From NCBI GenBank assembly GCA_023846275.1, contig CM043875.1, positions 2,105,569 to 2,169,568 on the forward strand: a DNA stretch of 64,000 nucleotides, written 5' to 3'. Position numbers and translations under genes: made by a program. Below the pieces are notes generated by a model that saw only the letters and a list, made by a program, of their open reading frames with translations, did not search any database and was not told the origin of the DNA. The stretch is from Vanilla planifolia. Lineage: Eukaryota > Streptophyta > Magnoliopsida > Asparagales > Orchidaceae. Positions 37,381 through 48,479 of the stretch are shown piece by piece. Each line of letters opens with the position of its first letter. The stretch's first letter is position 1.

Positions 37381-40300
37381 TCATATCCCAGAAGTCTTGG
37401 CTGCAAGTTGAAGTAAGGCTCTCCTGTGGTAGATAGTTCGAAGCTGCTTATATTTCTGTACAAATGTTGGTAGGTCAATTTCCCTCTGAAGAAGCTGTTC
37501 GTGTAGTATTTCGGCTTCATCTTCCACCTTGTTCATTGCATCTGTGAAGCAGAAAAACACTTTGTTACAAGCAAATATTATAACAAATCTCCTTGCATTA
37601 GACGAAGGTACCCTAATGGATCATATATTGTTATTGGTATCAAAACGATTTCAATCATGGTGAGAAGGAAGTCGAGCAAAAGACCAACAAAGGATCTTCT
37701 ATAACAAAAGATAGATTCAAGAGAATTCAGTTGCACAACAAAGTCTCATAATAGTAAGAATCCATCAAGAAGAAGAAATTCTCCAATTCGAGGGGTAACT
37801 TGAACTATACATATCGCTGAGGTGATGGAAGACAGCAAAGAGGGGGCCACTTAAGCATATCGTCATCGGTAATTAGTCGAACAAAGCTATTTAGAATAGA
37901 CGTACAAAAGATAGATCGGGTGATGTACAATGGAGATGTCGATGCCAAGAAACTAGACGCTTGGCTTGAGCGATTAAAAATTTATTTCTATGATTATACC
38001 TCTATGGAGAATTTTTTTTTGCTTGATTGAAATTGTCTCACCATGCAATGGCTTGGAGGAATGCCTAATTAAGCACCAAAATAGTGCAAACATTTTCTAG
38101 AACAAATTCTAGAAGATACTACAAGAGAAATTCTATCCTATGAGATATTTGAAGTAATACAAGAGGTCACACCGTTTGTATTATCTAATAGTAGGCAAGT
38201 TAAGTCTTTTCCTCATTTGAAATCTAAATCAAGCTTGTAGTTTTGTCATAACCATTGAGAAGAAGAAAAGACACTTGGATAGAAGGTAATGAGATAGAAA
38301 GGAAAACCCAATAGTGACACAAAATAGTAAAAGAAAAAAGAGATTCCACGACAGAAGAAAATATAATTGCTACTATTATAGTTTCAATTTATTATAACTT
38401 GACTAAAAAGTTTTGTGATAATTACTAGATTACAAATTATGCTCATGATCATTATCATAAGTACATCCTGAATCTTTTTCAAAAGCAATCCAAAAAAAAT
38501 GATAAAGGGATTAGAAGAATGATAATATAACTACAAAAAGTGTACATACATTTAATACAGGTCAAAGAGCCCACGATAAGTAATCCCTAATTTTAAAGCT
38601 TAACGACAATGGCGATTTGCCTTGCATTAAAGGATTTTGATGAAGGTGAAAATCAATGCCATAATCAACACTAAAGGTTAGAAAAACTTTGTTTTTAGAG
38701 TCTTGTGAAACAAATACTACCACTACATCTTACCCTAAACCCCTTCACTAGGTTGGATTCAAAAGTATTCAAAAGCTCAAGCCGAGAAATAATGTAGAAT
38801 AAAATTTATAATCACTTAAGAGAATTAATGAAGTACAAATAGTCTTACTCAAGATATGCCAAGTCATCCCAAGGCACCCATACCTTTAGGATCAAGATGT
38901 CATATGCTATGGATGTGCATAACAATACCAATTGACTAAAGATGATAAGAAACACATAGTGAATTGAGTTATCAGGAAGCAACCAAGAGAAGTCATGTAC
39001 GTCATCCAAGTGAAAAGGTTAGTCAATGAAAGTCATACCCGCATATTGTTGCTTTTACAAACCAAGAAACCTGATGTAGATGTCGTAAAGACCAATAAAG
39101 AAAACAAACCACTAAGCAAACTCATCAAGTCACATCTAGACTTCAATGAACTATGAGAATTGCTGTAGATCAATTTGATATCTGGCCTATAGTAACTAAC
39201 CTACAAAAGTTTTGATATTTGAATATGGAGAATGATAAGATTAAGAGGTAAAAAGGATAGTTGCCTGAAACTAAAGCATTGAAGCCAAGCAATTTACGAT
39301 GTGATTCACCTGTCAATATGGTGCCCATGAAAGAAATGTTGGCATATGCGCATCGACTATCAAGTACTTTACTAGAATAGTATCAACAATCAGTATACCT
39401 CAATTCATATAGAGGACATTCTTGATAACTCCATCATGTTAAGATTTTTTCAAAACTTAAATTTAAGATATCATCAAGTACAAATTCAGGAAAGAGACAC
39501 ACAAAAGACAAAGCACTATACGAGTGGTTGGTATTCAATGCATTGATTACTTCCACAAAATTGTTAATATTTTGAGGCCGTAAATCAAGAAACTTGTGAT
39601 TGTTTACATAGTGGCATATCTATAGCTGAGACAAAAAAAACATCTCAAGCACATGAAGGAGATATTCTCGAGCCTTCAGAAGAATCAACTCAAGCTTAAC
39701 CTGAAGAAGTGTGACTTTAGAAAGGGAACCCTAGTATATTTGGGTTGAAAGTCAAGGTTAAAGAGAAAATCAAGGCCATATGAGACTAACTGAAATCTCA
39801 AACTATTATAAAAATTTATGAGATCTTATCAATAATTGAGAAAGTTTATCAAAGGATTCTTAAAAATACATTTATAGTTTTCTTTACTCAAAGAAACAAA
39901 CTTGAAGAAAGTCCATGAAGAGGCATTCCTAAAACACAAAGGAGATCATCAACAAAGCACATATATTAGTTTTTCCTATCGTTTATCAACCATTTAAACA
40001 AGAATATGATACCTTAGATTATGCCATAGCAGCTGCTCTTATGGACAAGGCCATTTGCATACTAATTAGAGTTTTTATAAGAGGCATAGAGAAACTATCC
40101 AATATACCATAAGGACTTGTTAGCCCTAAATTGAGCAGTGAAGCATTGGTGATAGTATCTCCTTGGGAAGGAAGATATCGTGCACCAAGACCACCAAACT
40201 CTCTAGTGTTTTCATATCCAAAGTAAACCGTAACAAGCTTAACACATAAAATAAAGATCTTATCTATAACAGTTTAATCTTATGATCGAGTACAAAAGGA

Positions 40301-43300
40301 ATAATCAAAACAAATTGACAGAAATGCTCTCCCTACCACAACTTTTCTGTTTGTCCAATATGTATAAAGCGGATCAAATTGTAGGTACACAAGTGCCATA
40401 TGAGATAAGCTAAAAATGTTGACTTCAAGGGAGTTCTTTAGGATCATCAAGAAGGAAAGCAGTCCGACTATGTCCTTTAAGATATTTGGCTATACGATGG
40501 TTAACAACTATGTATACACTCAAATGGAGATAAACAAAGATGACTCCAAAAGGTACATACTTGAAAAATTGTGGGGTGACAAAGACCATAAGAATCTACA
40601 GAGGTGCATTTATCGGGTTCAAATAGAAGCTGATGTTGCAAATCCATTATGTGCTGTAACTTGACGCTTACAAATAGAAAGAAAGGATTGTATGTGCCTC
40701 TCTCTTTTAGTGCTTTCAAAACCCTGGGACTGTAGCTTGATGGATTTTATTGGTGAATTGCCTAAAACAAATGATGACATAACCATTTGTGTGTAATTGT
40801 GGATAGATTTTCTATACTTATAATGTGTTGGAAAGATATATTCAATAAAGAAATAACAAAGTTATTTTTCAACAATATCTAATACATTTTAGATTATTAT
40901 CATCCATTATAGCCAATAAAAATAGAAGATTTATGAGTCATTTTTTACGTACACTCTAATTGATGATAGACACCAAACTGAAAAATTTAGCTTTCAATTC
41001 ACAAATCGATAGCAAGAAATAAGTTTTCAACTGCATGGCCGTACAACTACTGAGATGGTTCAATAGTGGACATATTAAAACTTGAGATAAAAATGTAGCC
41101 TATACCCAACTAACTTAAAATTGAGCTCTGCATAATTCAACTAGTAAGAGTCCACTCGAGACATGCCTGAGTTTTATATCAAAGAATCCATTTTATTTGG
41201 AGTTCCAACTTTATGTACCTGGTGCTGATAAGGAAAATACTCAATAAAGGACCCACAAGTTTCTTGAGGAAAACAAGATCCATATCGATGTCAAATAATA
41301 GATTAAAATATCCCAAGAAAAATATAAATAAATATATGATCAATATCTAATACAAAAGAAATTTAAAGTTGGTGAACTAGCATAGTTAGATATTAGTAAG
41401 GATAGACTAAAGAGGAGAGGAACAAGTTAAAGCCAAGTTGATATGGGTCATTCAAACATTCTTATAAGCTTGAGTCACACCAAATACGAAAATCTATTAT
41501 GTTGTAAATGCTAAGAAATTGAAACCTTTTGAGCCATCAGCAATTGATGAAGAGTAGCACAAGTCATTGCCGCTATTGTAACATAACTTGATTCTATAAT
41601 AAGAACATGTTCTAGAAAAGAATATAACCATCACTAAATAAAGTTCAAGAATATATCACCATAATGGCAAGAAAGGTCAAAAGTTCACACCATAAATAAA
41701 TGACACATCGACACAAATAATAGAATTACTATAGTTACATTTTGACAACCACTAATAAATCTTTGGATGAAAAAAAAATAATTATTATTGGGGCATCTAA
41801 TCACATTGAAGAAAAAATAGATAAGGGACCAAGAATGCAAGAAAAAAATGAATCCATGATCAAGAGATCAACCATTATCTTCTCGAGAATTAATCATTTT
41901 CTGTTAGGAGATTCTCACAACACTTTGTGTGGGCACTAGATCTTTCTCCAAACCCATCAACATAAATATTATAAAACAGAGGAGAAGAAAACGTGTCTTA
42001 AGTTGCCTTACAAGGTATTAACGATGCCTTAAAAGGTATAGATAGACATTCTATCATCTAATTTGGTCTCAATAAAAATGGTTAGTACATCTTTGAACTA
42101 CAATAAATACCGTAAGGACCATACTAGCTTCAAGAGCCCTTAAGATCTATCCTGTCTCAAGGGTCAATCTTTGTTCTACCTTGATGAGTTTGAAACTTGT
42201 CCAAACCATCTTTTTAGGTTGAGCACGGAAAGTTTATACAACCTTTTCATTTTGCTATTTTGCCTTCGTTTAGGTAAGAGTATTTAAAACCTAAAAGAGC
42301 AAAGACAGAGAATCTAATTATGGAAAACCTAACTTCAAAAAAGATAGTTATTCTTTCTCTAATCATCGTACTCTCTCTCTCTCTATTCACATCAAGAAGA
42401 AACCTATATTGCTTTTTTTAGCTCACTGTCAAATTCAAGTAATTGTTCAAGTCTACATCTAGCACTCTTACCAAACTCTAGATCTACAAAGTTTGTGAAA
42501 TCAAGCGATCATTTGAAGAGATTAATCCCATCAATGGAGCACCTAGATGGCAGGTATCATCATATTAAAATAAGAATAACACTGTTTATATAGTATTGAG
42601 TCAAACAACAAAAAAATATCAACAAGCTTTCTAAATGTCCATGCTATCCAAATGATACTTAATCAAACATTTTCATTTAGTTCAAATTTGTTGTGACAAC
42701 ACTGTTTCAAAAAAGACTTCAATCAATGAATCACAAAAATATAACACCATTTGCACATCTTCTACCTTTCATAAAATAAGACAAAAGAATACTTCGGTTA
42801 GTTTTCATACTACTGAAATTCACAAGTTCATTATCCTGATCGACCTATACACTAATAATTCCACAAAAGTACCAAAAACGATGGTGAATATCAAGCATGT
42901 CCTTATTTTCGCATCTAGCAGACAGTAATAATGTACAGCAATAAAAGGTAGCTCGTTCTACATTTCTAGTACAGGAAAAGTAATTAAGAATAGAAGTAAA
43001 TTTTATTTTTATAAAAAAGCTATGCATTCAAAAAAGAAATTATACATGCAGTTACCATTTAGTTTCTTCAACAATGCAGATGGAGAGTTGGTACTCAAGA
43101 TTTCTTCCTTTCTTATCTGTAGATCCGTTAGTTTCTCCTGAGCAGCAGCTAGTTCTGTTGTTCGTATGATAGTACACTGTTTGCAAAAAAAAGCACAATG
43201 AGGGTTTAATTTTCTTTAATGCCATGTAGCATCAACTGTGCACCTGATTTCTAAGTTCCAAGATTCGAGGTTCCTTCTCCAAGTTCTCCCCTGTGAAGCA

Positions 43301-46300
43301 TGTATAGGATAAAGTCATAATGAATAAGGTCAAACATGAATTTCAATAGCTTCGGGAAACAAACTTACTTGCAATCTGCAAAGTTTCCTTCTGAAGCTCA
43401 TCTCGAAGCTGAGAAATAAACATAAAAGTTGCAAGTCATATAATAAAGCAAAACAAAAGCTAATATTAGAAAAAATCAGCCATAAAGCAAGTCCATTAAG
43501 TGAAGTCTTCCATTAAAAAACACAAGCATAAGAAATTAACAAGAGTTTTCATCCATATATATATGCTGTTAAACTGGGTACAAATGCAGTGTTATATATA
43601 TATATATATATGCTGTTAAACTAGGTACAAATGCAGTGATATAAACAACATCACGAAGCTCATTATTACGAAACGGTATTTCTTTTGGATGATTTCTCCG
43701 AAGCACCTATTGTCCTATTCTCCATAGACAAAATTGATGTATTATGCCAAATGCATTTAGTAGTAGAGATAGGTCATCCAGCATGTATGTTGTGGAAAAA
43801 CAGTGAAAATCTAGCCTGCAAAACTACCAGTAAACGTTGGGTCACAATTAAGAAACATCGCTTACTCTCATCCTAGTGTTATGTCTGCTGATCACAAATA
43901 ATTCGTGCCAACTGGAAGCTATTATAAATCCATGGTCCTGTTGGACTTTATTTTTGTAAGTGCATGTTAAGAATGGATGTGAATGAAAGGAGCTTTGCGA
44001 TCAAACAAAGAACCCTTCAGACTTTTAAAACAAGCTAGAGTGTACCACTTTCAGCAGGGGTCACAATAACGGCTTACACAGCTATAAAAGCAATGTTCAA
44101 TATGTGATACTTCATCAAAGGGCATTCTTGGTAGGTAGTACTGATCAAAATGTAACAATGCGCTTTCAAAACAATGGCATCCGTCACATAAAATAAGCGA
44201 AGTACTATAATATAAGTCATTCTGGCGAGCACTTTTAAGCTTTACAGAGTAAGGGTGATAAACCCATTAATTGCACAGCAAACTAGTGGTAGGAGACGGT
44301 AGGCGCTGGGGTCAAACTTTATCTGAATCTAACATAATGAAACAGTCATTTATATGGAGAGAATAGGATTACAAACCATAGCAATTCATGTTGTAAACAA
44401 AGAGTGATCACGCTTGGTTTGTGTGGTTAGAGGTCATGTTAACGCTTGAAACACACTGACTAGGGAGTATCATCACAAAAGAAACATCAGGCAAATGCTA
44501 TAATTCTTGTTCCCACAAGCCAACAAATAAACTGACCACCAGAGATATTCATTTGACTTCATATATCTTGGTTTGTTGACTAGCGCAACAGTTTAATCAA
44601 GGACTCAATATATCATGGACAACATCAGACCTTTGTCCCAACAAAAGAAAGCATATAGATTCACTATTTTATTGGTATGCCTACATGCACTACAACATAA
44701 GCTATTAATTTTCACAAATGAATAACAGAAAGATGGTAAATTCTTGGCAAAACAAAGGAATGGAATTTCTTATAATTATGCTTAACCACTTTCCAAAGTA
44801 GAAATAAGTGTTTCATTAAATTTTGTTTTTTCAACAGCAATGAACACTTAAGAAAATTCCAAAATCCAGAGTATGTGCAAAGAGAAACTTTTCTTATGCA
44901 CTGCATCATGTATTCTTATGGGATTACCATCAAGTAAAATGGCACGAGCAAAATTTTTGCAAGGATGGATGCAACAAAAAAGTGCTCAATGTATGCATAA
45001 AAGATAAAAAAAGGTGACAGTACTAACTTACACTATTTTGAATTTTGACTTGCTCCAAAGAATTAAAAAATGAATTGTATGCATCCTTGTCACTTAAAAG
45101 CTTTCGTAACTCATCAATACTGTAAAAATTCCAACACGGGATACAAGAATTAGAAGTTGGGTAATGAAATTACAATATTAAAACGACATGAAAAAAATAT
45201 AGCCAGCGGTTTTCACATCAAAATGAAGTTGAAACTTTTAACATCAAAATGATTGAAACTTCCAATTTTACACCACTAAGTGGATGACAAATAATAATGT
45301 CACATTACATGCATGGAAAGGACCCATAATCAACTAAAAGGTTGCCTTCTTCGCATCCTACCTTTTTCCCTTCAATCTAGCAATTACGCCAGCTGCTTCA
45401 GCAGGGGAAGGCTGTCCATGTGACGGTGAAGGCGGTTGTTCTGAAGGCCTATGTTGTACACCAGCAATAGACGAACTACCAGGATTGGAAGGACCAGATG
45501 TACCAACCGCTGATGCAGGATACCATGAATGAGTGGGAGCTTCCTGCAAATTTGACTGCCCATGCTGATCTTGAGCACGCCTAAGAAAAGATGGAGTAGA
45601 CAGATAAACATGGGAAGATGTTAAAACTGGGAAAGAATAGTAACATATAGGAACCACGAGAAAAGCAAGGCAGCTAAACAATTGCTTAAGCCATATAAAT
45701 CCAAATGACACAGTATAAGAAAACCATATAAATATAATAAACTTTACAAGAAAATGATGATGTTAAGCCGTTGGTAAAGTAACATTTCTGTGAAAAAAAA
45801 AAGGACAGTGAGTAATAACAAACATATACACTTTTTCTTACAAAATCCATGATTACTGCTCATAAATCCAACAAGCAATAATGCCATATGTAAATGAGAC
45901 ATAATTTTCATTCCAGCAGAGCAAGCATCACCAGGTTGTTGATAAGCACAATGCGAGGCCAATTTCAAGCCTCACACCTGAGTACCCCAACTCACAACAA
46001 CCTAGATTTGCCTGATTACTTGTGAAATGTGAGTGAAGCCTGCCATCCGAACAAGCAGCTAATAATAATTAAGGTACCAGGCATTTGAAGTTACAATATA
46101 AAACAGAATACAAAAATAATCCAAAAAAAGATTCAAATCATTTTAACAAAGTTCATTTTGTATAAATTATCATGCATTGAATTATCAAAAAAGTTTTATT
46201 GTCCACCAAGGACAAGCAGTTCATTGTGTGTATCGCAAGTGATAATGATACCAAGGGACCGAAAATTGTACATGTATCAATTATCATGCATTGAACTAAA

Positions 46301-48450
46301 TCAAAGTGAAGAATCGAAGCAGAGGGTGTCAATTCTTCTCTTGGAGAAAGTACAGAGAGAGAGAAAACAAGAGCCATGTTGAGAAGAAAGTCAATGCTAG
46401 AAACCAATTTTGCTATAAATCAGCAAGGGCCAATTAAAAGGTGGAGGAAGCTAAAACCAATTCAGAACGGACCATTCTGAATTGTAAAGAGGGTCACCAA
46501 TATTGGCCGTAAACCAGATTTAACACCCTATATGAAATCTATTCAATGATGAACACCAAAGACTTGATGCCATTTGAAGCCTCTCTGATGGAACAAGAGT
46601 AGCACAAGGTGCTACCATCTCAAGATGACCTCATGAGTAGCAGGGAGAATCTATTCTCCAAGAACATTATCCCCAAGACACGGGAGAAGAGCACAAGAAA
46701 AATAATCAAAGGTACTTTCCGTGCTTGACAGATAGGACAAGTACCCACAGTAGCTAAGTAGTATAACATGGAGCAAGGGAAGGAGAGTTCCTTCATCTCA
46801 ATTTTCCAGCTAAGTGGGGTCTAATCATATTGTGTGTGTGTGTGTGCTTACTTCAAATTCCTTCAATTTTCCACCTAATTTTTGAGACAAATTTATTGGA
46901 TCATCTTTACCCAACTACCATGAGCACTAGGAGACAAAATCAAAGTTTAATTACTAAGGTACAAAAATCTGATCTAATAACTCCTGAATAAGGCTACTAC
47001 AATGCAAGGAATATAGCATTCAAATCAATGTTATATATAAAATAGTTTGATGGAAAAAAAAAATATTGCTATTATAAAAGAACATATATATATATACACA
47101 CACACACACACAAACAGATAAGAGAAATGAAAACAGACGAAAATTATGCATATACTAAGAAATATATATATAGCTCCTCATCCTCTCTACATTCATAAAT
47201 TCCCAATCCTACTCTTTTCTATTTATACAAATTCTTCCTCATGCGTTTGTGCACATATAAAAGTATATAGACATGCCTAAATTTTCGGATTTTCAATTAC
47301 TGCACTGCAAAATAGTGTATCTGCACTACAAAATATAACATACCACTGGATACATGAAATAAAGATTGTGAAATTAAAAATAACAAAAACACAAAAACTA
47401 ATAAAATACATATTAGAAATAATTTAGAAAGTTTTATTTTTGCATGTGATAAAGGCATTGCAAGGGGTTAATGAAAAATGATAGAATTCTATAGCATCAA
47501 TGTTATAAATAAGCAGTTACAACCAGAATTTTGTTATTGCATTAGCAGTTTCAATACATCCAGACTAACCATGAACACAAATATACAATATTAATATTAA
47601 TTCCATATAAACACATGCTAAATAAAAAGCACGAAACATGAATAGAAATTTTTGCATGAGATAAAGGCATCTCCAGAAACTAATAAACTTAAACAAGAGA
47701 ATTCTATAGCATGAATATTATAAATAAATAGTTACAACCAGAGTTTTTTTTTATTACATTAGCAGTTTTAATATCCAGCTTCATAATAAACACAATATCC
47801 GATATTTATATTAAATTCTTGTCAACACATGCTCAATAAAAGCATGAAACCTAAATAGTCTGTACTTACATAGACCATTATGGTATGGAGAAGATTCACT
47901 TAGCCAACCCTAATTAGGGATTAATAATTGTTCTTCTTCTTTCTTATTCAACATGTTATTCAAGAAATATTTTTAATAATTATTAATTAATATATAATAT
48001 ACTTAGTATAATAATATAAAACCATTTTTAAGAAATAATTCAAATAATTTCATCTTATATTTTAAGATGACTAAAATTTTAAACCATGACCAAAGCACAA
48101 ACAAGATTTAAACCATAACCAGAGCACAAAACCTGTAAGATTCCCAGACCAAATCTTATCAAAGACAGTAATATCCTCAAAAGTTCACACAAATAATGCT
48201 AATATCCAACAAACAAAAAATAAAATATGATAATCACCAAAGGTAATAAAACCAAGATTAAAAATTTTAAAATTAACTGTCATCTAATATGCTTCATCTA
48301 GGCTTCATTGAATGAAATACCACATTTTATGGGAAACAAAGCTGATACTTCAACATACAAAAACATTCATCATACCTATTAAAACGCTCTTTCAAAGTTT
48401 TATAACATAAAAAAGACTCACCCGAAGTTTATTGGAAATTTCCAGTTCAT
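37381..48450 (-). CDS. VPS37: VPS37, ESCRT-I subunit
   Basis: Seven coding exons on the minus strand: 48450-48422, 45580-45362, 45119-45032, 43408-43369, 43290-43244, 43176-43056 and 37541-37381. All junctions are GT-AG and the phases total 705 nt, 234 aa (Arabidopsis VPS37-1 is about 217). After a Pro/Ser/Gln-rich N-terminus (HSWYPASAVG, PSPAEAAGVIARLKGK) comes the Mod(r)/VPS37 domain: IDELRKLLSDKDAYNSFF, LEQVKIQNSLRDELQKETLQ, ENLEKEPRILELRNQ, a helical stretch CTIIRTTELAAAQEKL, and the C-terminal FVQKYKQLRTIYHRRALLQL ending AAKTSGI. VPS37 joins VPS23 and VPS28 in ESCRT-I on endosomes and helps sort ubiquitinated membrane proteins into multivesicular bodies. The middle is predicted coiled coil. 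The first exon (9 codons, MNWKFPINF) is the least certain part. It was chosen for its ATG, GTGAGT donor and fitting phase. An acceptor-like TTTATGCAG ending at 48474 suggests a further 5' UTR exon upstream. The last intron (43055-37542) houses an antisense gypsy element. Confidence 0.92.
37630..42550 (+). mobile_element. Decayed Ty3/gypsy element inside the last VPS37 intron
   Basis: A primer-binding-like TTGGTATCAAAACGATTTCA occurs at about 37634. Plus-strand gag follows (about 37.9-38.2 kb: DVDAKKLDAWLERLKIYF, matching the gypsy retrotransposon gag pattern of a short x-LDxWLxxxxxYF core). RT remnants lie at 39.55-39.75 kb (LKHMKEIFSSLQKNQLKLNL, the motif after the YxDD box, then KKCDFRKGTLVYLG). 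RNase H remnants lie around 39.98-40.2 kb. The integrase zinc-binding and core parts are at 40.45-41.0 kb, including SLMDFIGELPKTNDD, resembling the usual MDFVxGLPKTxxGND. Stops and frameshifts are everywhere, so it is inactive. LTR-like sequence ends near 42.55 kb. A 5' LTR is not seen; only about 90 bp separate the PBS from the VPS37 exon, so the element is 5'-truncated or was later deleted. Confidence 0.8.
42230..42555 (+). repeat. Probable 3' LTR end of the gypsy element
   Basis: A TATTTAAAAC TATA-like box (about 42271), a CT-rich tract (42369-42384) and a stretch typical of R/U5 follow the integrase remnant. The right boundary is estimated from the end of similarity to expected LTR layout, not from a matched 5' copy. 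Confidence is modest because no second LTR is available for comparison. Confidence 0.4.
43564..43638. repeat. 28-bp direct repeat separated by a (TA)n tract
   Basis: TGCTGTTAAACT.GGTACAAA and TGCAGTG recur at 43564-43591 and 43611-43638, differing at one base, with a TA dinucleotide tract before each copy. It lies in a VPS37 intron. This looks like slippage or unequal exchange around the microsatellite. Confidence 0.9.
46160..46296. repeat. 22-bp direct repeat in VPS37 intron 1
   Basis: GTATAAATTATCATGCATTG at 46160 recurs with one substitution at 46274, followed by AA in both copies, 114 bp apart. The intervening sequence is not obviously duplicated. Confidence 0.6.
46830..46847. repeat. 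(TG)n microsatellite
   Basis: A short TG dinucleotide array lies in VPS37 intron 1. A related TA/CA compound array lies at about 47085-47112. Confidence 0.85.
47085..47112. repeat. Compound (TA)n(CA)n microsatellite
   Basis: TA units pass directly into CA units within VPS37 intron 1. Confidence 0.9.
47436..47855. repeat. Tandem duplication of about 210 bp in VPS37 intron 1
   Basis: Copy 1 (about 47436-47647) and copy 2 (about 47648-47855) share TTTTTGCATG.GATAAAGGCAT, AGAATTCTATAGCAT.AAT, ATAAATA.GCAGTTACAACCAGA or its close variant, TTAGCAGTTT.AATA and ACACATGCT.AATAAAA.GCA. Divergence is moderate. It accounts for part of the first intron's 2.8 kb. Confidence 0.85.
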
Positions 48451-48479
48451 CTCAGCAAATCAAGAAATCTGCGCTGCAT

